Source of the DNA: Adiantum capillus-veneris | Taxonomy: Eukaryota > Streptophyta > Polypodiopsida > Polypodiales > Pteridaceae | Direction: 5' to 3' | Length of the DNA: 64,000 nucleotides | NCBI GenBank assembly: GCA_014529385.2 | Contig: CM043954.1 | Coordinates: 94,071,247-94,135,246, forward strand | Shown here: piece after piece, positions 46,044 to 58,194 of the stretch | Numbering within the stretch: the first letter of the stretch is position 1 | Layout of the letters: each line of letters begins with the position of its first letter | Program-made: the position numbers and the translations under genes | The notes under the pieces: generated by a model | Told to the model about the DNA's origin: nothing | Seen by the model: only the letters and a program-made list of their open reading frames with translations | Database searches by the model: none

Positions 46044-49000
46044 CCCCCAAACCCACTGACACCAAAAAGCGGGATGGGATCCTTGACAGGTCTCTAGGCC
46101 TAATAAAATCTGAGTCCCTAAACAAGAACAATCCAGGGAATTTATCCTTACCATTAATAATGGTTTAGGTTTATAGCCCTAGAAGGAGACCTAGTCCTGT
46201 CTCGCAATGGAAACAGGACAACTTGTTGAATTAAAAAAAAACTATTCCGGCCCTATGACTTCCCTCATTCAGATTAAGGTTTCCTTAGCCAACGCTTTTT
46301 TCCCCCTAACATATGTGAGGGCACAGCCCGCTGGTGGACTCCTCTTCCAAGTAGAGAAGTTTCTAGATGCTTTCAGTGCGCGAGAATGGATAGTTAGCTG
46401 ACTAATCAGGCCCACCCGTCCATGATTGACAATGTTAGTCAATCCCCACTTACCAGCCCCCACTCACACATGTTTCTTTGTTATTTAATGACTACCACAT
46501 TCTTGTCACAATTAAAATAATGAGTTTCTTTTAACTTTCATAACTGAATTTCATTAAAACAGCCCTTGAAAATAGTATTGAAAACATTCTTTTAGCAAAC
46601 AGACATCTTTAGACTTAAGACAAGGTACTGTCATTCAAGAGTAACTCTGACCAGTACTGGATTGTTTCAAGACCACCTATACAGGGGTGAAAAAATGGCA
46701 CCCATTCCTTATTTATAAAAACCGGGGTGGAAAAAGTCATTACCCAAAGTCCGGGCGCCCATACACCAACCGGTTGCCCATACAACCGGGCGGTTCCTCT
46801 AGGATAAACTCGATATCCTAAGTAAAATCCACAAGCACAGACAAGCATGGGGTAAAGACTCCACACGCACTGAGGAAACCGACTCATCTATGGCGGAGTC
46901 GCCATCATTACTCATTACCTGGAGTAAAATATTCCAAGGAATCAGAGGTGTCTTGAGACAAGCTGTCTTAAGGATGATCAAACATTTCTTTCCTAGGTCA
47001 ATCAGTCATAGCCCAATTATTTCTTTCCTATTTACAACCATTGTGTCACTTGAAAGTCACCTTCCGTTTACGGCCAGTTAATCCTTCCTAGTTCTTACGT
47101 ATGCAATGTTACTTTATAAACGAACTTTAAGCTTTTTAAAGACTTAAGTGAACAAATGGAAATTCACCTGTGAGACTGGTGAGCCATTTACTGTTGTACT
47201 GGCACATGCAAACTTTCCTCCGTAGGCCTATGACTAGGCCCAGCCTCATGGTCACGAGTTGCTCTATTCATTTTGTGGATTGTATCCTCTTCATCAGAAA
47301 GAGGATTTCCTCTGGTTCTTTTTGGAGCCATATTGGCAGCCTTTATAAAAGGACATAATCAATTAGAGAATTAAATGAATAATCTCTTTTATTTCTTTTA
47401 TCCAAAAATAAGGATTTTTGGAGTAAATAGGTATTCTTGTTAAATATTTGGATGAGATATTTCTCCTGTAGCTTCCTGGTACTATTAGTATTCTCCCATA
47501 ATTATCGCATAATTATTGGAGCTATTTTTTTAAATTTCTCTTTTTAATTTATGTTCCAAAGTATCCTATTTTGGCCTTAGTAAATTATGAGTTACCTATC
47601 TGCTAGTGGAATATTTACCCTAGATAGAGTTTGATATGTTCTATCTCCAATAATTTTCTGGCTAACTCATAAAATTGATTTATAAATTTTCCTTCTAGAT
47701 ATATGGTCTAATTTAGACAATTAGGCGACGGTAATTTGTTACACTAATTATCTGGGGGTAAGGTAATTTTCCCAACCTTCAAAAGTTGTTTATGATCTTT
47801 GGTGATTATCGGGTAATTATACATATTCGTTTACTAATTTCCTTTTTCCAATTTATACACAAAATCTATTAATATTAGTTAAGATAATTAGCTGAACTAA
47901 TTATCTATGATTAGATAATTATCACGAGTTTCTTAAGATGTGTTTTACCTTTGATAATTATCTCAAAGCTTTTTAGTTTAATTTGCTATTTTTCCCTTTA
48001 ATTTTTCCTTAAAAATAGTGTTTTTCTTCTGAGATAATTAGGTAAACTAATTAAACTAATTATCTATGGTTAAAATAACTATCACGGGCTAATTAAGATG
48101 TATTTTATCTCTCATAATTATCTCAAATATTTTTAGTTTAATTTGCTATTTTTCCCCTTTAATTTTCCCTTAAAAATAGTGTTTTTCTATTGATATATTT
48201 ATTTAAATTAATTATTTGTGTTTAAAATAATTATAACGGGTTTTTAAAGATGTATTTCACCTCGGATAATTATCTCAAAGCGTTTTAGTTTAATTTTCTA
48301 TTTTCTCCCTTTATTTTGTCCTTAAAAACAATGTTTTTCTACTAAGATAATTAATTAAACTAATTATCTGTAGTTAAGATAATTATCACGGGTTTTTAAG
48401 ATGTATTTGACCTCTGATAATTATCTCAAATTGTTTTAGTTTAGTTTGCTATTTTTCCCCTTTAATTTTTTCTTAAGAATAGTGTTTTTCTACTAAGATA
48501 ATTAGCTAAAATAATTATCTGTGATTAAAATAAGTATCATGGGTTTGTTAAGATGTATTTTATCTCAAAGCTTTTGAGTTTAATTTGCTATTTTTTTCCT
48601 TTAATTTTTCCTTAAAAACAGTGTTTTTCTACTGAGATAATTAGCTAAACTAATTATCTGTGGTTAAGATAATTGTCACGGGTTTCTTAAGATGTTTTTT
48701 TCCTTTGATAATTATCTCAAAGCTTTTTAAACTACTTTGATCATTTTTCCTTTTTCTTTTTTTCTTAAAAACAGTGTAATTTTGCTTAAATATTTACAAA
48801 AACTATTTAGAAAATTAAAAGATAATTTTTCTAGGATCTTGGCAATGTAACACAGCTCTGATAATTACCTTATCTTAATCTAAGTTTAATTAATATAATT
48901 ATCATTAATTTATTATTAAAATGAGTAATTTCAATCTTAATATAATATAATAATTAACTAGATTAGTATCCCTAAGCTTAATCTCAGTAATTAGCAGATA

Positions 49001-49731
49001 ATTAAGAATTAGGAGAGAATTTTAGAGTGTTAGTAAGTTTAATCTTCTTAATTAATTGAATTAATTAAGAAAATGTAAATAGATTAGCATAATTCTGCTA
49101 ATTAAAAAGATTTAGTGCTAACTATCGTTGATTAACCAACTAGAGCATTGCTCTCTAGTGATTTTTGAGTAGAGATCTCTCTAGGTGAGAGAGAATTTGC
49201 CAGGACTCTAAGTCTAATTTTTTTAGCGAAGAAGGGGGTCTATTTATAGTTTTTCAAGGCCCCTGGGCTGTTTCTGGCAGGTCCTGGCACCTGAAGCAAG
49301 CCCCCAGCTTCCCCCTAGCGCCACCTGTTGCTAAAATTAGCTTGGGCAGGTTCATCACAATCCCACACAGCCCCCCAACCTCCTAAAATCGATTTCTGCT
49401 ATTTTCTTTGACTTTTAATAATTAGCTTTGGAAATATCTGCAGTTTGTAAAACTTTAGGAAAAAACGTCTTTTGCAGTAATAATTACTGAAACCTTTCAA
49501 TTTTACTTAGCTAATGGAATTCACAGTGTAACCTTTCAGAGCCCGTAACTCTTCCAGATTTTATCGGAATTCTGTTCTGAAAAAATCTAACCATAGTAAA
49601 GCGATGGTTACGGTTCCAAAAATACCAATATTTGTCATAGTTGGATCATTCTACAATGTTTTCTTAACAACCAAGTTAATTTGATCATGCTTTGTACAAT
49701 TTCTAAGGTTTCAGAAACTGGAAACCTTACA
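46044..49731 (-). repeat. 3' LTR of element B (main part)
   Basis: Continues the LTR whose first 7 bp are at 37736-37742. It carries a roughly 150-bp AT-rich tandem array (about 47900-48770), a TG...CA structure and an ORF-like segment also found in the other LTR. It ends at ccttaca (49731), just beyond the end of pol. Confidence 0.9.
47880..48780. repeat. Roughly 150-bp AT-rich tandem repeat in element B left LTR
   Basis: Six degenerate units, each containing gataattatctcaaa, ttagtttaatttgctatttt and gtgtttttctac. The atctcaaa landmark recurs at about 47961, 48121, 48273, 48424, 48563 and 48715, so the period is 139-160 bp. Confidence 0.88.
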
Positions 49732-49745
49732 ATCACACCAATTTA

Positions 49746-50290
49746 AGGAATTGAGATGTCCTCATCCCAACCGAATTTGGGGAAATCTTTGAGAACTGAT
49801 ACTTCGTCCTCCCATGTGGCGTCTTCAATGGGGTAGTCCTTCCATTTTACTAAATTTCTCTGATTACTCTATTTCGCAGACTTCTTTTCCTAGTATCGAG
49901 AATACAATCTGGTTGGAGTTCAAGAATTCCTTGCTTCTGCATCACAATCTGTTCGTCGCCTAGAGTGTGATTAGGGTTTGGAATATAGGGTTTTAGAAGA
50001 TTGATATGGAATACATTATGGACCTTGAGGTGTTCAGGTAGCTTTAATTTGTAAGCTTGATCACTGATCACTTTTATCACTTCATAAGGTCCACAATATG
50101 TGGGGCTTAGTTTTTTGAATTTTCTCAAGGATAAATTTCTTCTCTTTGGCCGTACCCTAAGGAATACTTTATCCCCTTGTTTGAAAAAACGATCATACCG
50201 TTTTGAATCAGCATAATGTTTTTGGCGGTCCTTAGCTGCTTGAATGTCCTGTTGTATGGCTTTGGTTTGGGCATCCATCTCATCCAACAT
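49746..50290 (-). pseudogene. Element B integrase C-terminus with chromodomain-like tail
   Basis: 50290-49850 encodes FKQGDKVFLRVRPKR, SPTYCGPYEV and HNVFHINLLKPY, then CILDTRKRSLRNRVIREI. After a frameshift near 49850 the strand reads KWKDYPIEDATWEDE, the pattern of the chromodomain at the end of chromoviral integrases. The polyprotein then ends about 15 bp before the 3' LTR. Confidence 0.82.
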
Positions 50291-50440
50291 TTGTTTTGAA
50301 GCTTCTTATCTTGTAGTGCGGTCATAAAAGTTTAGGGTTGATATACATTCATGCCCATAAAGTGCATTAAACGGTGACATCCCAAAGCTTTTATGGAATG
50401 AGGAATTATAGGCAAATTTCACTAGAGGAAGAAATTGTAT

Positions 50441-51166
50441 TTATTTTTGGTGTTCTCTACGGATGTCCTGAATAACTTGATTCACTCTTTCTGTTTGACC
50501 GTCCGTCTGAGGGTGATAAGCTGCACTGAAACATAGCTGAGTACCTAAGGTTTCAAATAAAGCTTTCCAAAATTTTGAAGTAAATTTTGCATCCCTGTCA
50601 ATGACTATTCTCTTAGGAAGTCCGTGTAATCTAAAGATCTCTTTGACAAATAAACGACTTATGTCTGATGCAGTGTAAGTTGTTTTCATAGGCATCAAAT
50701 GAGACACTTTAGTCAGCATGTCCACTACCACCATAATGGAGCCATAACCCCCTTGAACGGTAGGAAGGCTTGTTACAAAGTCCATGCTAATGAGTTCCCA
50801 CTTCATTTGAGGAATGTCAAGAGGTTGAAGTTTCCCTGGCATCATTACTCTTTCAGTCTTAGTCCTTTGACAGGAAAGGCATTGTTTGATGTAGCAAAGT
50901 ATATCTTCTTTCATTCCTGACCGAAAAAAGCTTTTCCTTATGGCATTAAGTGTCTTTGCATAGCCAGGATGGCCGGCGTCTAGAGCGTTGTGTCCTTCAT
51001 AAAGGATTAACTTCTTTAAAGTTGGATTCTTAGGAATGTAAAGCCGGTACTTATAATATAGAAGCCCATCTTCAAGTGAATAATCCTTGATTCTGTCCTT
51101 CTCTTTCTCTTTTAGGTCCTTTTGATTGATAACCTGTAGGAGTTTTCGATAATCCTCATCTTCCAC
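50441..51166 (-). CDS. Element B integrase (open segment)
   Basis: 241 codons with the HHCC zinc finger (EGHNALDAGHPGYAKT, IKQCLSCQRTK), the DDE core (ISMDFVTSLPT, IDRDAKFTSKFW) and the YHPQTDGQTERVNQ motif, all characteristic of gypsy integrases. A frameshift near 50441 separates it from its C-terminus. Confidence 0.9.
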   Translation of the reverse strand: MEDEDYRKLLQVINQKDLKEKEKDRIKDYSLEDGLLYYKYRLYIPKNPTLKKLILYEGHNALDAGHPGYAKTLNAIRKSFFRSGMKEDILCYIKQCLSCQRTKTERVMMPGKLQPLDIPQMKWELISMDFVTSLPTVQGGYGSIMVVVDMLTKVSHLMPMKTTYTASDISRLFVKEIFRLHGLPKRIVIDRDAKFTSKFWKALFETLGTQLCFSAAYHPQTDGQTERVNQVIQDIRREHQK

Positions 51167-51229
51167 GGGGGCTTCCTTAACCTTGTTTAGAATTGGATTG
51201 TCGAGACTGGGGAAATGGTCCCAAGAAAA

Positions 51230-51761
51230 ACCTTGCGGCTAAGGGCATCAACAACTACATTCTCCTTTTCTAGTTTATATTTTATTTCAAAATCATATTC
51301 TTGTAGGAGTTCTATCCATCTACGCTGCCTCATGTTGACTGTTTCTTGTGAAAAAATCCACTTTAGACTTTGATGATCAGTGATTAACTGAAACTTTACT
51401 CTTAGAAGATAGTGCCTCCAGAGCTTAAGAGCATGGATGACGGCTAGGAGTTCCAGATCATGAGTTGGATAATTCAGCTCGTGGATGTCTGAGAAGTAAA
51501 GGCGACTGGTCTGCCTTCTTGGTTTAAGACTCCTCCTATAGCAAGGCCGCTGGCATTGGTTACTATTTCAAAATCTTGAGTGAAGTCAGGGAGTTTTACA
51601 GGGGTTGATGTGAGATTTTGTTTTAGTTTGAGGAAACAATCCTCCTGTTCTTTTTCCCATGTAAGTTTGGCTGTCTTTTTAAGTAGTTGTGTTAAGGGTG
51701 CGGCGATGACTTCATAATCTTTAACGAAGATTCTATACCATCCTGTAATGCCCAAGAATCT
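51230..51761 (-). pseudogene. Element B RT end and RNase H
   Basis: In-frame continuation GITGWYRIFVKDY, then LTWEKEQEDCFLKLKQ and a TNASGLAIGGVL RNase H start. Asn replaces the usual Asp in the first catalytic position (normally TDAS). A frameshift near 51480 precedes the ELNYPTHDLELLAVIHAL part of RNase H. Confidence 0.8.
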
Positions 51762-53603
51762 TCAAATCTCACTAACCGTCTTGGGTTGTGGCCAATCTAT
51801 TATGTCCTTAATCTTTGCGGGGTCTACAGAGATTCCTTTAGGGTTTATTATAAATCCAAGATAGCTAACTTCGGGCGGAAAGAACACACATTTGCTCATC
51901 TTGGCATACAAGTGATGTTGGCGTAGAAGATGAAGTACTTTACGTACATGGCCTTCATGATCTTTTTCATCTTTGGAATATACCAAGATATCGTCGAAAA
52001 ATACCAACACAAAATCATCCAGATACTCTCTGAATATATCTTGCATGAGACGGTTAAAAGTAGCCGAAGCATTCATAAGGTTGAAAGGCATCACACTGAA
52101 CTCATAATGCCCATACCAGGTGCTGAATGCAGTTTCATAAATATCTGCTTCCTTAATCCGGATTTGATGGTACCCTGATCTGAGATCAATTTTTGTGAAT
52201 ACTTTGGCTCCATGTAATCTATCAAGTAATTCGTCGATGCGAGGAATAGGATACTTATTCTTTACTGATACCTGGTTAAGTCCCCTATAATCGATGCAGA
52301 GACGTAAAGATTCATCCTTCTTCTTTTGGAATAGAACAGGTGCTCCCCAGGGTGAAATGCTTGGTCTTATGAATCCTTGTTCAATAAGTTGAAGAAGTTG
52401 TTCTTTTAATTCAATAGCTTCAGGGAGGGACATTTTGTAGATTCTTTTTGAAATTGGTTCACTACCTGGAAAGGTTTCTATTTCGTGGTCTATGTCCCTT
52501 GGACGAGGTAAATTTGAGAGATCTTCCGGAAATATACCTGAAAATTCCTTAAGCCATTCTGGAGTTGTGTTGTCCTTTGAATCATTCGCCTTATTGAGTT
52601 TTACTACAAATATCTGTTGCCCCTTGCGTAACCCTTTCAGAAGCCGACTAGCCTTAACTAAATGAGCCTTAGGCTTCCCATTTGATCCTTGTACTAATTT
52701 TTCTTCACCTAAGTGATTTTTGAAGGATAGGTTCCCTTGAGCACAGTGAATATGGGCTTGATTTTTGATTAACCAATCCATTCCTAGAATACCATCATAG
52801 CTTCCTAGTGGTAGAGTCCAAAAGTAAGATGAAGTAAGGGTTCCTCCCAGTTCAAACTCAACTTCTCCGACTGTAAATTGAGATAGAACCTCTTTCCCTT
52901 TTGCTAGTTCTATCACTAATTTCTTGGTGGGATATTGGTTTAATTTGAGTTTTCTTAAGTATTTAGGGGAGAGAAAAGAGTGTGTGCTGCCACAATCTAT
53001 AAGTAGTTCAAAATTTTCACCTTCTTTGTTTGCAGTTTGAACGACAGCATACTGTTGCCAAGCTCCAGGGTTATCAATGGCGGCAAAAAGAGTAGCTCTT
53101 TCATCTTCTTCATCCATCAAGGTTGGCTCTCCTACTGCAGCATAAGCTCTGGCTCCTCTACCTCTTCCTCTGCCTTGTCCTCTATTTCTTCCACCTCTTT
53201 GATTATTTCCTTGGCCTATCTGAGTCTGAGGAGTAGTTCCAGCACCAACTCGGGGATTTTGCTCCTCAGGGCATCGGCTCCTGTAGTGCCCCATTCGATT
53301 GCATCCATAACATTTGATATTTGGAAAAGTCTGTTCTATAGCAGCTGCAACTGTCACTGCTCTTCGTTGATTTCCTTGGTTAAAATTTCCCCTTGTCCTT
53401 CCTCTAAAGTTATTGTAGTTATAATAGTTCCTTGCAGGGGGGTTTCCTTCAGCCGCAAGCGGTTTAGCTCTGAGAAGGGCATCTTGAATAGATGTGGGTC
53501 TCATAGCTTCTAAACGGGTACTTAAAGGTTTGTTTAGGCCATGGCAGAAATAATCAATCTGTTGTTCCATTGTCATTGGTGGTGCATAACACCGTAAAGA
53601 CAC
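51762..53603 (-). CDS. Element B gag end, protease and reverse transcriptase (open segment)
   Basis: 613-codon open segment. A gag C-terminal part has the zinc knuckle [14 protein letters not shown] (residues 98-111), followed by an RG-rich linker. The protease active site reads [11 protein letters not shown] (D203), where Cys replaces the usual Ser/Thr after Asp. The RT has [36 protein letters not shown] and catalytic [10 protein letters not shown]. It ends at TGA (51762-51764), after which the same frame continues, so the stop looks like a CGA-to-TGA change. Confidence 0.88.
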   Translation of the reverse strand: MSLRCYAPPMTMEQQIDYFCHGLNKPLSTRLEAMRPTSIQDALLRAKPLAAEGNPPARNYYNYNNFRGRTRGNFNQGNQRRAVTVAAAIEQTFPNIKCYGCNRMGHYRSRCPEEQNPRVGAGTTPQTQIGQGNNQRGGRNRGQGRGRGRGARAYAAVGEPTLMDEEDERATLFAAIDNPGAWQQYAVVQTANKEGENFELLIDCGSTHSFLSPKYLRKLKLNQYPTKKLVIELAKGKEVLSQFTVGEVEFELGGTLTSSYFWTLPLGSYDGILGMDWLIKNQAHIHCAQGNLSFKNHLGEEKLVQGSNGKPKAHLVKASRLLKGLRKGQQIFVVKLNKANDSKDNTTPEWLKEFSGIFPEDLSNLPRPRDIDHEIETFPGSEPISKRIYKMSLPEAIELKEQLLQLIEQGFIRPSISPWGAPVLFQKKKDESLRLCIDYRGLNQVSVKNKYPIPRIDELLDRLHGAKVFTKIDLRSGYHQIRIKEADIYETAFSTWYGHYEFSVMPFNLMNASATFNRLMQDIFREYLDDFVLVFFDDILVYSKDEKDHEGHVRKVLHLLRQHHLYAKMSKCVFFPPEVSYLGFIINPKGISVDPAKIKDIIDWPQPKTVSEI

Positions 53604-53960
53604 ATATTTGGTGTAGTATTCTTCTAAAGTAAGCCCTAACTATCTAAGGGCAAAAAATTCATTCATTCTAATAGCTTGATCTTTCTTTCACTGCCTGTTT
53701 CATTGTTTCCCAGGATGGACTAATGAAACGATTATCTCTACAATGCTGTTTCCACCAGAGTTTATCATCCCTAGTGAGTCGAAACATTCCTAGCATTGCC
53801 TAATTTTCTGAAGCAGTTCCTGCTGCCAAGAAATAGTCATCCATGACGTCGAGCCAGGCTTCGGCATCACGTTCTAAGTTGGTTCCTCTTCCTTGAAGGT
53901 TGGGAGTTGAACCTGTTTTAGTAGTAGTTTCTTCTCCTGGGTGGGAGTGTAAAGGCTTTT
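53604..53960 (-). pseudogene. Element B gag capsid region, frameshifted
   Basis: The minus strand reads a gag capsid core in broken frames: AEAWLDVMDDYFLAAG, DDKLWWKQHCRDN, SWETMKQAVKE, then after a shift NEFFALR and [10 protein letters not shown], with TAG and frameshift lesions. It leads directly into the open frame at 53603. Confidence 0.7.
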
Positions 53961-54456
53961 TGCATTACCCTGAGTTTTTAATTAATGAAGATCTTTTAGT
54001 GATAACAAGTAATTTTGTGTTTTCATGCAACTTTTCTAGTCTATACTTTTAGAACTTTGAATGAAAACAGAAATCCAACATTTACTATAACCATTTCATT
54101 TGAATTACACAAATCATATCATTCTCATAAAACCATGGTATATAGAAGAGTTAATACAATCACTAACTCATATTGTGTACAAGATGGACTCGTACTATAT
54201 ACAAGATGGACTCATACTATATACAAGAGGTAACTCTCTATACCAAAATCTTCTTAACCACTGGTGGGTCTGAGAAGAGATAAAAAAATATAACATCTTT
54301 TGGTCCTCTAAATTTAGGGCCTACCCTCATGGGTCTGATCCTACCTGGGTATACAACTTTAGCTACCTAATCAGATACCCACTGATTCTGGGACACCTCT
54401 ATCCAATCTATAGTAATAGTCTGATCCTGATCTTCAATCCCACTGAAAAAGAAAAC

Positions 54457-54732
54457 TTAGATGGTTCGAAGTGTTTCTGCCCATTTGAATCTCTTCAAAT
54501 TTAGTGCCAATCCTTCTATCTGTCCCACATCAATCAGAAAAATTCCGCCAAATTGTGACCAGCTGATTCCCCATGTAGGAGGAGGGGAAAACATTTCGTC
54601 TAATAATTGCATGATGCTCCTGCGAAATACGAATTTATCGGAGTTGCAAGCAGCCTCGAACATGATTTTGAAGATCATAAACTTTCGGTAAGCTTGGCGG
54701 ACATTTTCCTGTATTGATAGAGAAATTCTCAT
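54457..54732 (-). CDS. ORF of unknown function between PBS and gag of element B
   Basis: 91 codons (starts MRISLSIQENVRQAYRKF) downstream of the primer-binding site of element B and upstream of its gag. No recognised domain; mixed hydrophobic and charged composition without a clear membrane segment. It may be chance or an accessory/leader ORF. Confidence 0.25.
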   Translation of the reverse strand: MRISLSIQENVRQAYRKFMIFKIMFEAACNSDKFVFRRSIMQLLDEMFSPPPTWGISWSQFGGIFLIDVGQIEGLALNLKRFKWAETLRTI

Positions 54733-54823
54733 CTCAAAATATACTATAATTAAAAATGCAAAATAACTTATTGTGCGTATTTTGTCAACTTTTCAATCTA
54801 GGGTCAGGACCTTGTTAAACAAT

Positions 54824-54835
54824 GCTCTGATACCA
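54824..54835 (-). other. Primer-binding site of element B
   Basis: TGGTATCAGAGC on the minus strand, two bases inside the 5' LTR; complementary to initiator Met tRNA. Confidence 0.93.
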
Positions 54836-55636
54836 CTTGTGAGGTCTCCAAACCCGCCGACACCAAAAAGCGGGATGGGATCCTTGACAGGTCTCTACGC
54901 CTAATAAAATCTGAGTCCCTAAACAAGAAGAATCCAGGAATTTACACTAATCAGGTCCACCCGTTTATGATTGACAACCTTAGTCAATCCCCACTTACCA
55001 CCCCGCACTCACACATGTTGCTTTGTTATTTAATTACTACCACATTCTTGTCACAATTAAATTAATGATTTTTTAAAACTTTCATAACTGAATTTCATTA
55101 AAACAGCTCTTGAAAACAGTATTGAAAACATTCTTTTAGCATACAAACATCTTTAGACTTAAGACAAGGTACTGTCATTCAAGAGTAACTCTGATCAGTA
55201 CTGGTTTGTCTCAAGACCACCTATACAGGGGTGAAAAAACGGCACCCATTCCTTATTTATAAAAACCGGGGTGGAAAAAGTCATCACCCAAAGTCCGGGC
55301 GCCCATACGCCAACCGGTTGCCCATACAACCGGGCGGTTCCTCTAGGATAAACTCAATATCTTAAGTAAAATCCACAAGCACAGACAAGCACGGGGAAAA
55401 GACTCCACGTGCACTGAGGAAATCGACTCATCCATGGCGGAGGTGTCTTGAGACAAGCTGTCTTAAGGATGATTAAACATTTCTTTCCTAGGTCAATCAG
55501 TCGTAGTTGAATAATTTCTTTTCTATTTACAACCATTGCTCGTTGGTTTCTTGGAAGCCACCTTCCTTTTACGGCCAGTTAATCCTTCCTAGTTCTTATG
55601 TATGCAATGTTACTTTATAAACGAACTTTAAGTTTT

Positions 55637-55828
55637 TTAAAGACTTAAGTGAACAAATGGAAATCCACCTGACTGGTCAGCCATTTGCTGCTGTACTGGC
55701 GCGTGCAGACTTTCCTCCGTAGGCCTATGACTAGGCCCAGCCTCATGGTCATGAGTTGCTCTATTCTTTTTGTGGATTGTATCCTCTTCATCGGAAAAAG
55801 GATTTCCTCTGGTTCTTTTTGGAGCCAT
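55637..55828 (-). CDS. Small ORF inside element B LTR (possible gag leader exon)
   Basis: 63 codons starting at an ATG (MAPKRTRGNPFSDEEDTIHK), hydrophilic, with a GPSHRP segment and a Gln-rich VQQQMADQ end. The homologous stretch in the other LTR (about 47331-47165) keeps the start and most residues. The N-terminus resembles the short basic starts of chromovirus gag proteins. A good splice donor, CAG/GTGGAT, lies at its end in this LTR and CAG/GTGAAT in the other. Whether it is translated, or spliced to gag beyond the primer site, is conjecture. Confidence 0.35.
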   Translation of the reverse strand: MAPKRTRGNPFSDEEDTIHKKNRATHDHEAGPSHRPTEESLHAPVQQQMADQSGGFPFVHLSL

Positions 55829-56389
55829 ATTGACATCCTTTATAAAAGGACTTAATCGATTAGAGAATTAAATGATTAATCTCTTTATTCCTTTTATCCA
55901 AAAATAAAGAGTTTTGGAGTAAATAGGTATCCTTGTTAAATATTTGGATGAAATATTTCTCCTGTAGCTTCCTGGTACTATTAGTATTCTCCCATAATTA
56001 TTGGAGCTATTTTTCTAAATTTCTCTTTTTAATTTATGTTCCAAAATACCCTATTTTGGCCTTAGTAAATTATGAGTTACCTATCTGCTAGTGGGATATT
56101 TACCCTAGATGGATTTTGATATGTTATATCTCCAATAATTTTTTGGATGACTCATAAAATTGATTTATAAATTTTCTTCCTAGATTTATGGTCTAATTTA
56201 GACAATATTGGGGTCGGATAATTTGTTACACTAATTATTTGGGGCTAAGGTAATTTTTCCAACCTTCAAAAGTTGTTTCTGATCTCTGGTAATTACCAGG
56301 TAATTATGTAAATTTATTTATTGACTTTCTTTTCCCAATTTATACACAAAATTTGCTAATATTAGTTAAGATAATTAGCTAAACTGATT

Positions 56390-57090
56390 ATTTGTGATTA
56401 AGATAATGATCACGAGTTTCTTAAGATGTGTTTTAACTTTGATAATTATCTCAAATCTTTTTAGTTTAGTTTGCTATTTTCCCTCTTTAATTTAATTTTC
56501 CAAAAAAACAATGTTTTTCTACTGATATAATTAGATAAACTAATTATCATGGGTTACTTACGATGTATTTTATTTTTGATAATTATCTCAAAGATTTTTA
56601 GTTTAATTTGCTATTTTCCCCCTTTAATTTTTCCTTAAAAAAAGTGTTTTTTTACTAAGTTAATTAGCTAAAATAATTATTTGTGGTTACAATAATTATC
56701 ATAGGTTTTTAAAGATGTTTTTGACCTCTGATAATTATCTGAAAGCTTTTAAATTGAATTTTCTATTTTCCTTCTTTAATTTTTTCTTAAAAACAGTGTT
56801 TTTTACTGAGATAATTAGCTAAAATAATTATTTGTGGTTAAAATAATTATCACGTATTTCTTAAGATGTGTTTACCTCTAGGAATTATCTCAAAGCTTTT
56901 TAGTTTAATTTTCTATTTTCTCGCTTTAATTTTCCCTTAAAATAGTATTTTTCTACTGGGATAATTAGTTAAATTGATTATCTATGGTTAAGATTGTTAT
57001 CATGGTTTTTTATGACGTATTTTACCTCTAATAATTATCTCAAATTTTTTAAACTAATTTGATCATTTTCCCCTTTATTTTCTCTTAAAA
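56390..57090. repeat. Roughly 150-bp AT-rich tandem repeat in element B right LTR
   Basis: The same array in the other LTR, about five units, with landmarks at about 56449, 56586, 56739, 56888 and 57038. Copy number differs by about one from the left LTR. Confidence 0.87.
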
Positions 57091-57900
57091 ATAATGTAAT
57101 TCTGCTTAAATAATTACGAAAAGTATTCAAAAAATTAAGACATAATTTTCATAGGATCTTGATAGTCTAACACAGCTTTGATAATTATCTTACCTTAATC
57201 TAAATCTAGTTAGTATAATTATCATTAATTTATGGTTAAAATGAGTAATTTCAGTCCTAATATAATATAATAATTAACAAGATTAGTATCCCTAAGCTTA
57301 ATCTCAATAATCAGCATAGAATTAAGAATTAGGAGAGAATTTTAGAGTGTAAGTAAGTTTAATCTTTTTAATTTATTGAAATAATTAAGAAAATGTAAAT
57401 AGATTAGCATAATTTTGCTAATTAAAAAGATTTAGTGCTAATTACTGTTGATTAACCAACTAGAGATTTTCTCTCAAGTGATTTTTGAGTAGAGATCTCT
57501 CTAGGTGAGAGAGAATTGGCTAGGACTCTGAGTCTAATTTCTTTAGCAAAGAAGGGGGTCTATTTATAGTTTTTCAGAGCCCCTGGGCTGTTTCTGGCAG
57601 GTCCTGGCACCTGAAGCAAGCCCCCAGATTCCCCCTAGCGCCACCTGCTGCTAAGATTAGCTTGGACAGGTTCATCACAGCCCCACATAGCCCCTCGGCC
57701 TCCTAAAATCGATTTCTGCTATTTTCTTTGACTTTTAATAATTAGCTTTGGAAATATCTGCAGTTTCTAAAACCTTTTTTTTCCCCATAAAGGGCGAGAG
57801 CAGATTTATATTAAAGAAAGATCGTGATTACAAAAAAAACTACCGCAAAGGGTATGGTTCGGTCAATAGTTACAAAAAACTTGGTGTTCAAAATTACATT

Positions 57901-58152
57901 CTACTCTGTCAAATTTTCCAGAATATCGTGCAGGCGGGCAACTAGCCGGATTCCATTGCTATGTAGCCTTCTTAATCTTTCCACATCTGCTTTGCATTTG
58001 TCCAGCATCCTCTGCAGGTGTGTATAGGAGCCATCGAGAAGCACCTCTTGTTGTTTGTTCATATTTGCAATGTTGTAGTAGCTCATACAGTCCGTGAGTA
58101 CCTTGAAGTTGGCTTCATACACTCGACATTGATCAAGCTTTAGCTGATTCAC
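57901..58152 (-). CDS. ORF of unknown function near LINE F 3' end
   Basis: 83 codons (MNQLKLDQCRVYEANFKVL start), rich in Leu, Arg and Lys with heptad-like spacing, downstream of the zf-RVT domain. It may be the C-terminal tail of ORF2 after a frameshift. No known domain recognised. Confidence 0.3.
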   Translation of the reverse strand: MNQLKLDQCRVYEANFKVLTDCMSYYNIANMNKQQEVLLDGSYTHLQRMLDKCKADVERLRRLHSNGIRLVARLHDILENLTE

Positions 58153-58194
58153 CTGTAGGGAGAAGCAGTGAAAAAGTTCTCTCAGACTTTTAGT

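Larger units (their letters stand above)
54838..57773 (-). repeat. 5' LTR of element B (inner part)
   Basis: Begins TGTGAGG two bases beyond the primer-binding site and aligns along its length with 46044-49440, apart from a deletion of roughly 260 bp after 54950 and many substitutions. It is interrupted at 57774 by LINE F and resumes at 63466. Confidence 0.9.

Noticed and set aside
47880-48780. Regularly spaced repeats as a possible CRISPR array
   Set aside because: Units are about 150 bp, AT-rich, degenerate throughout and duplicated in both LTRs of a plant retrotransposon. There are no short repeats with unique spacers and no cas genes.
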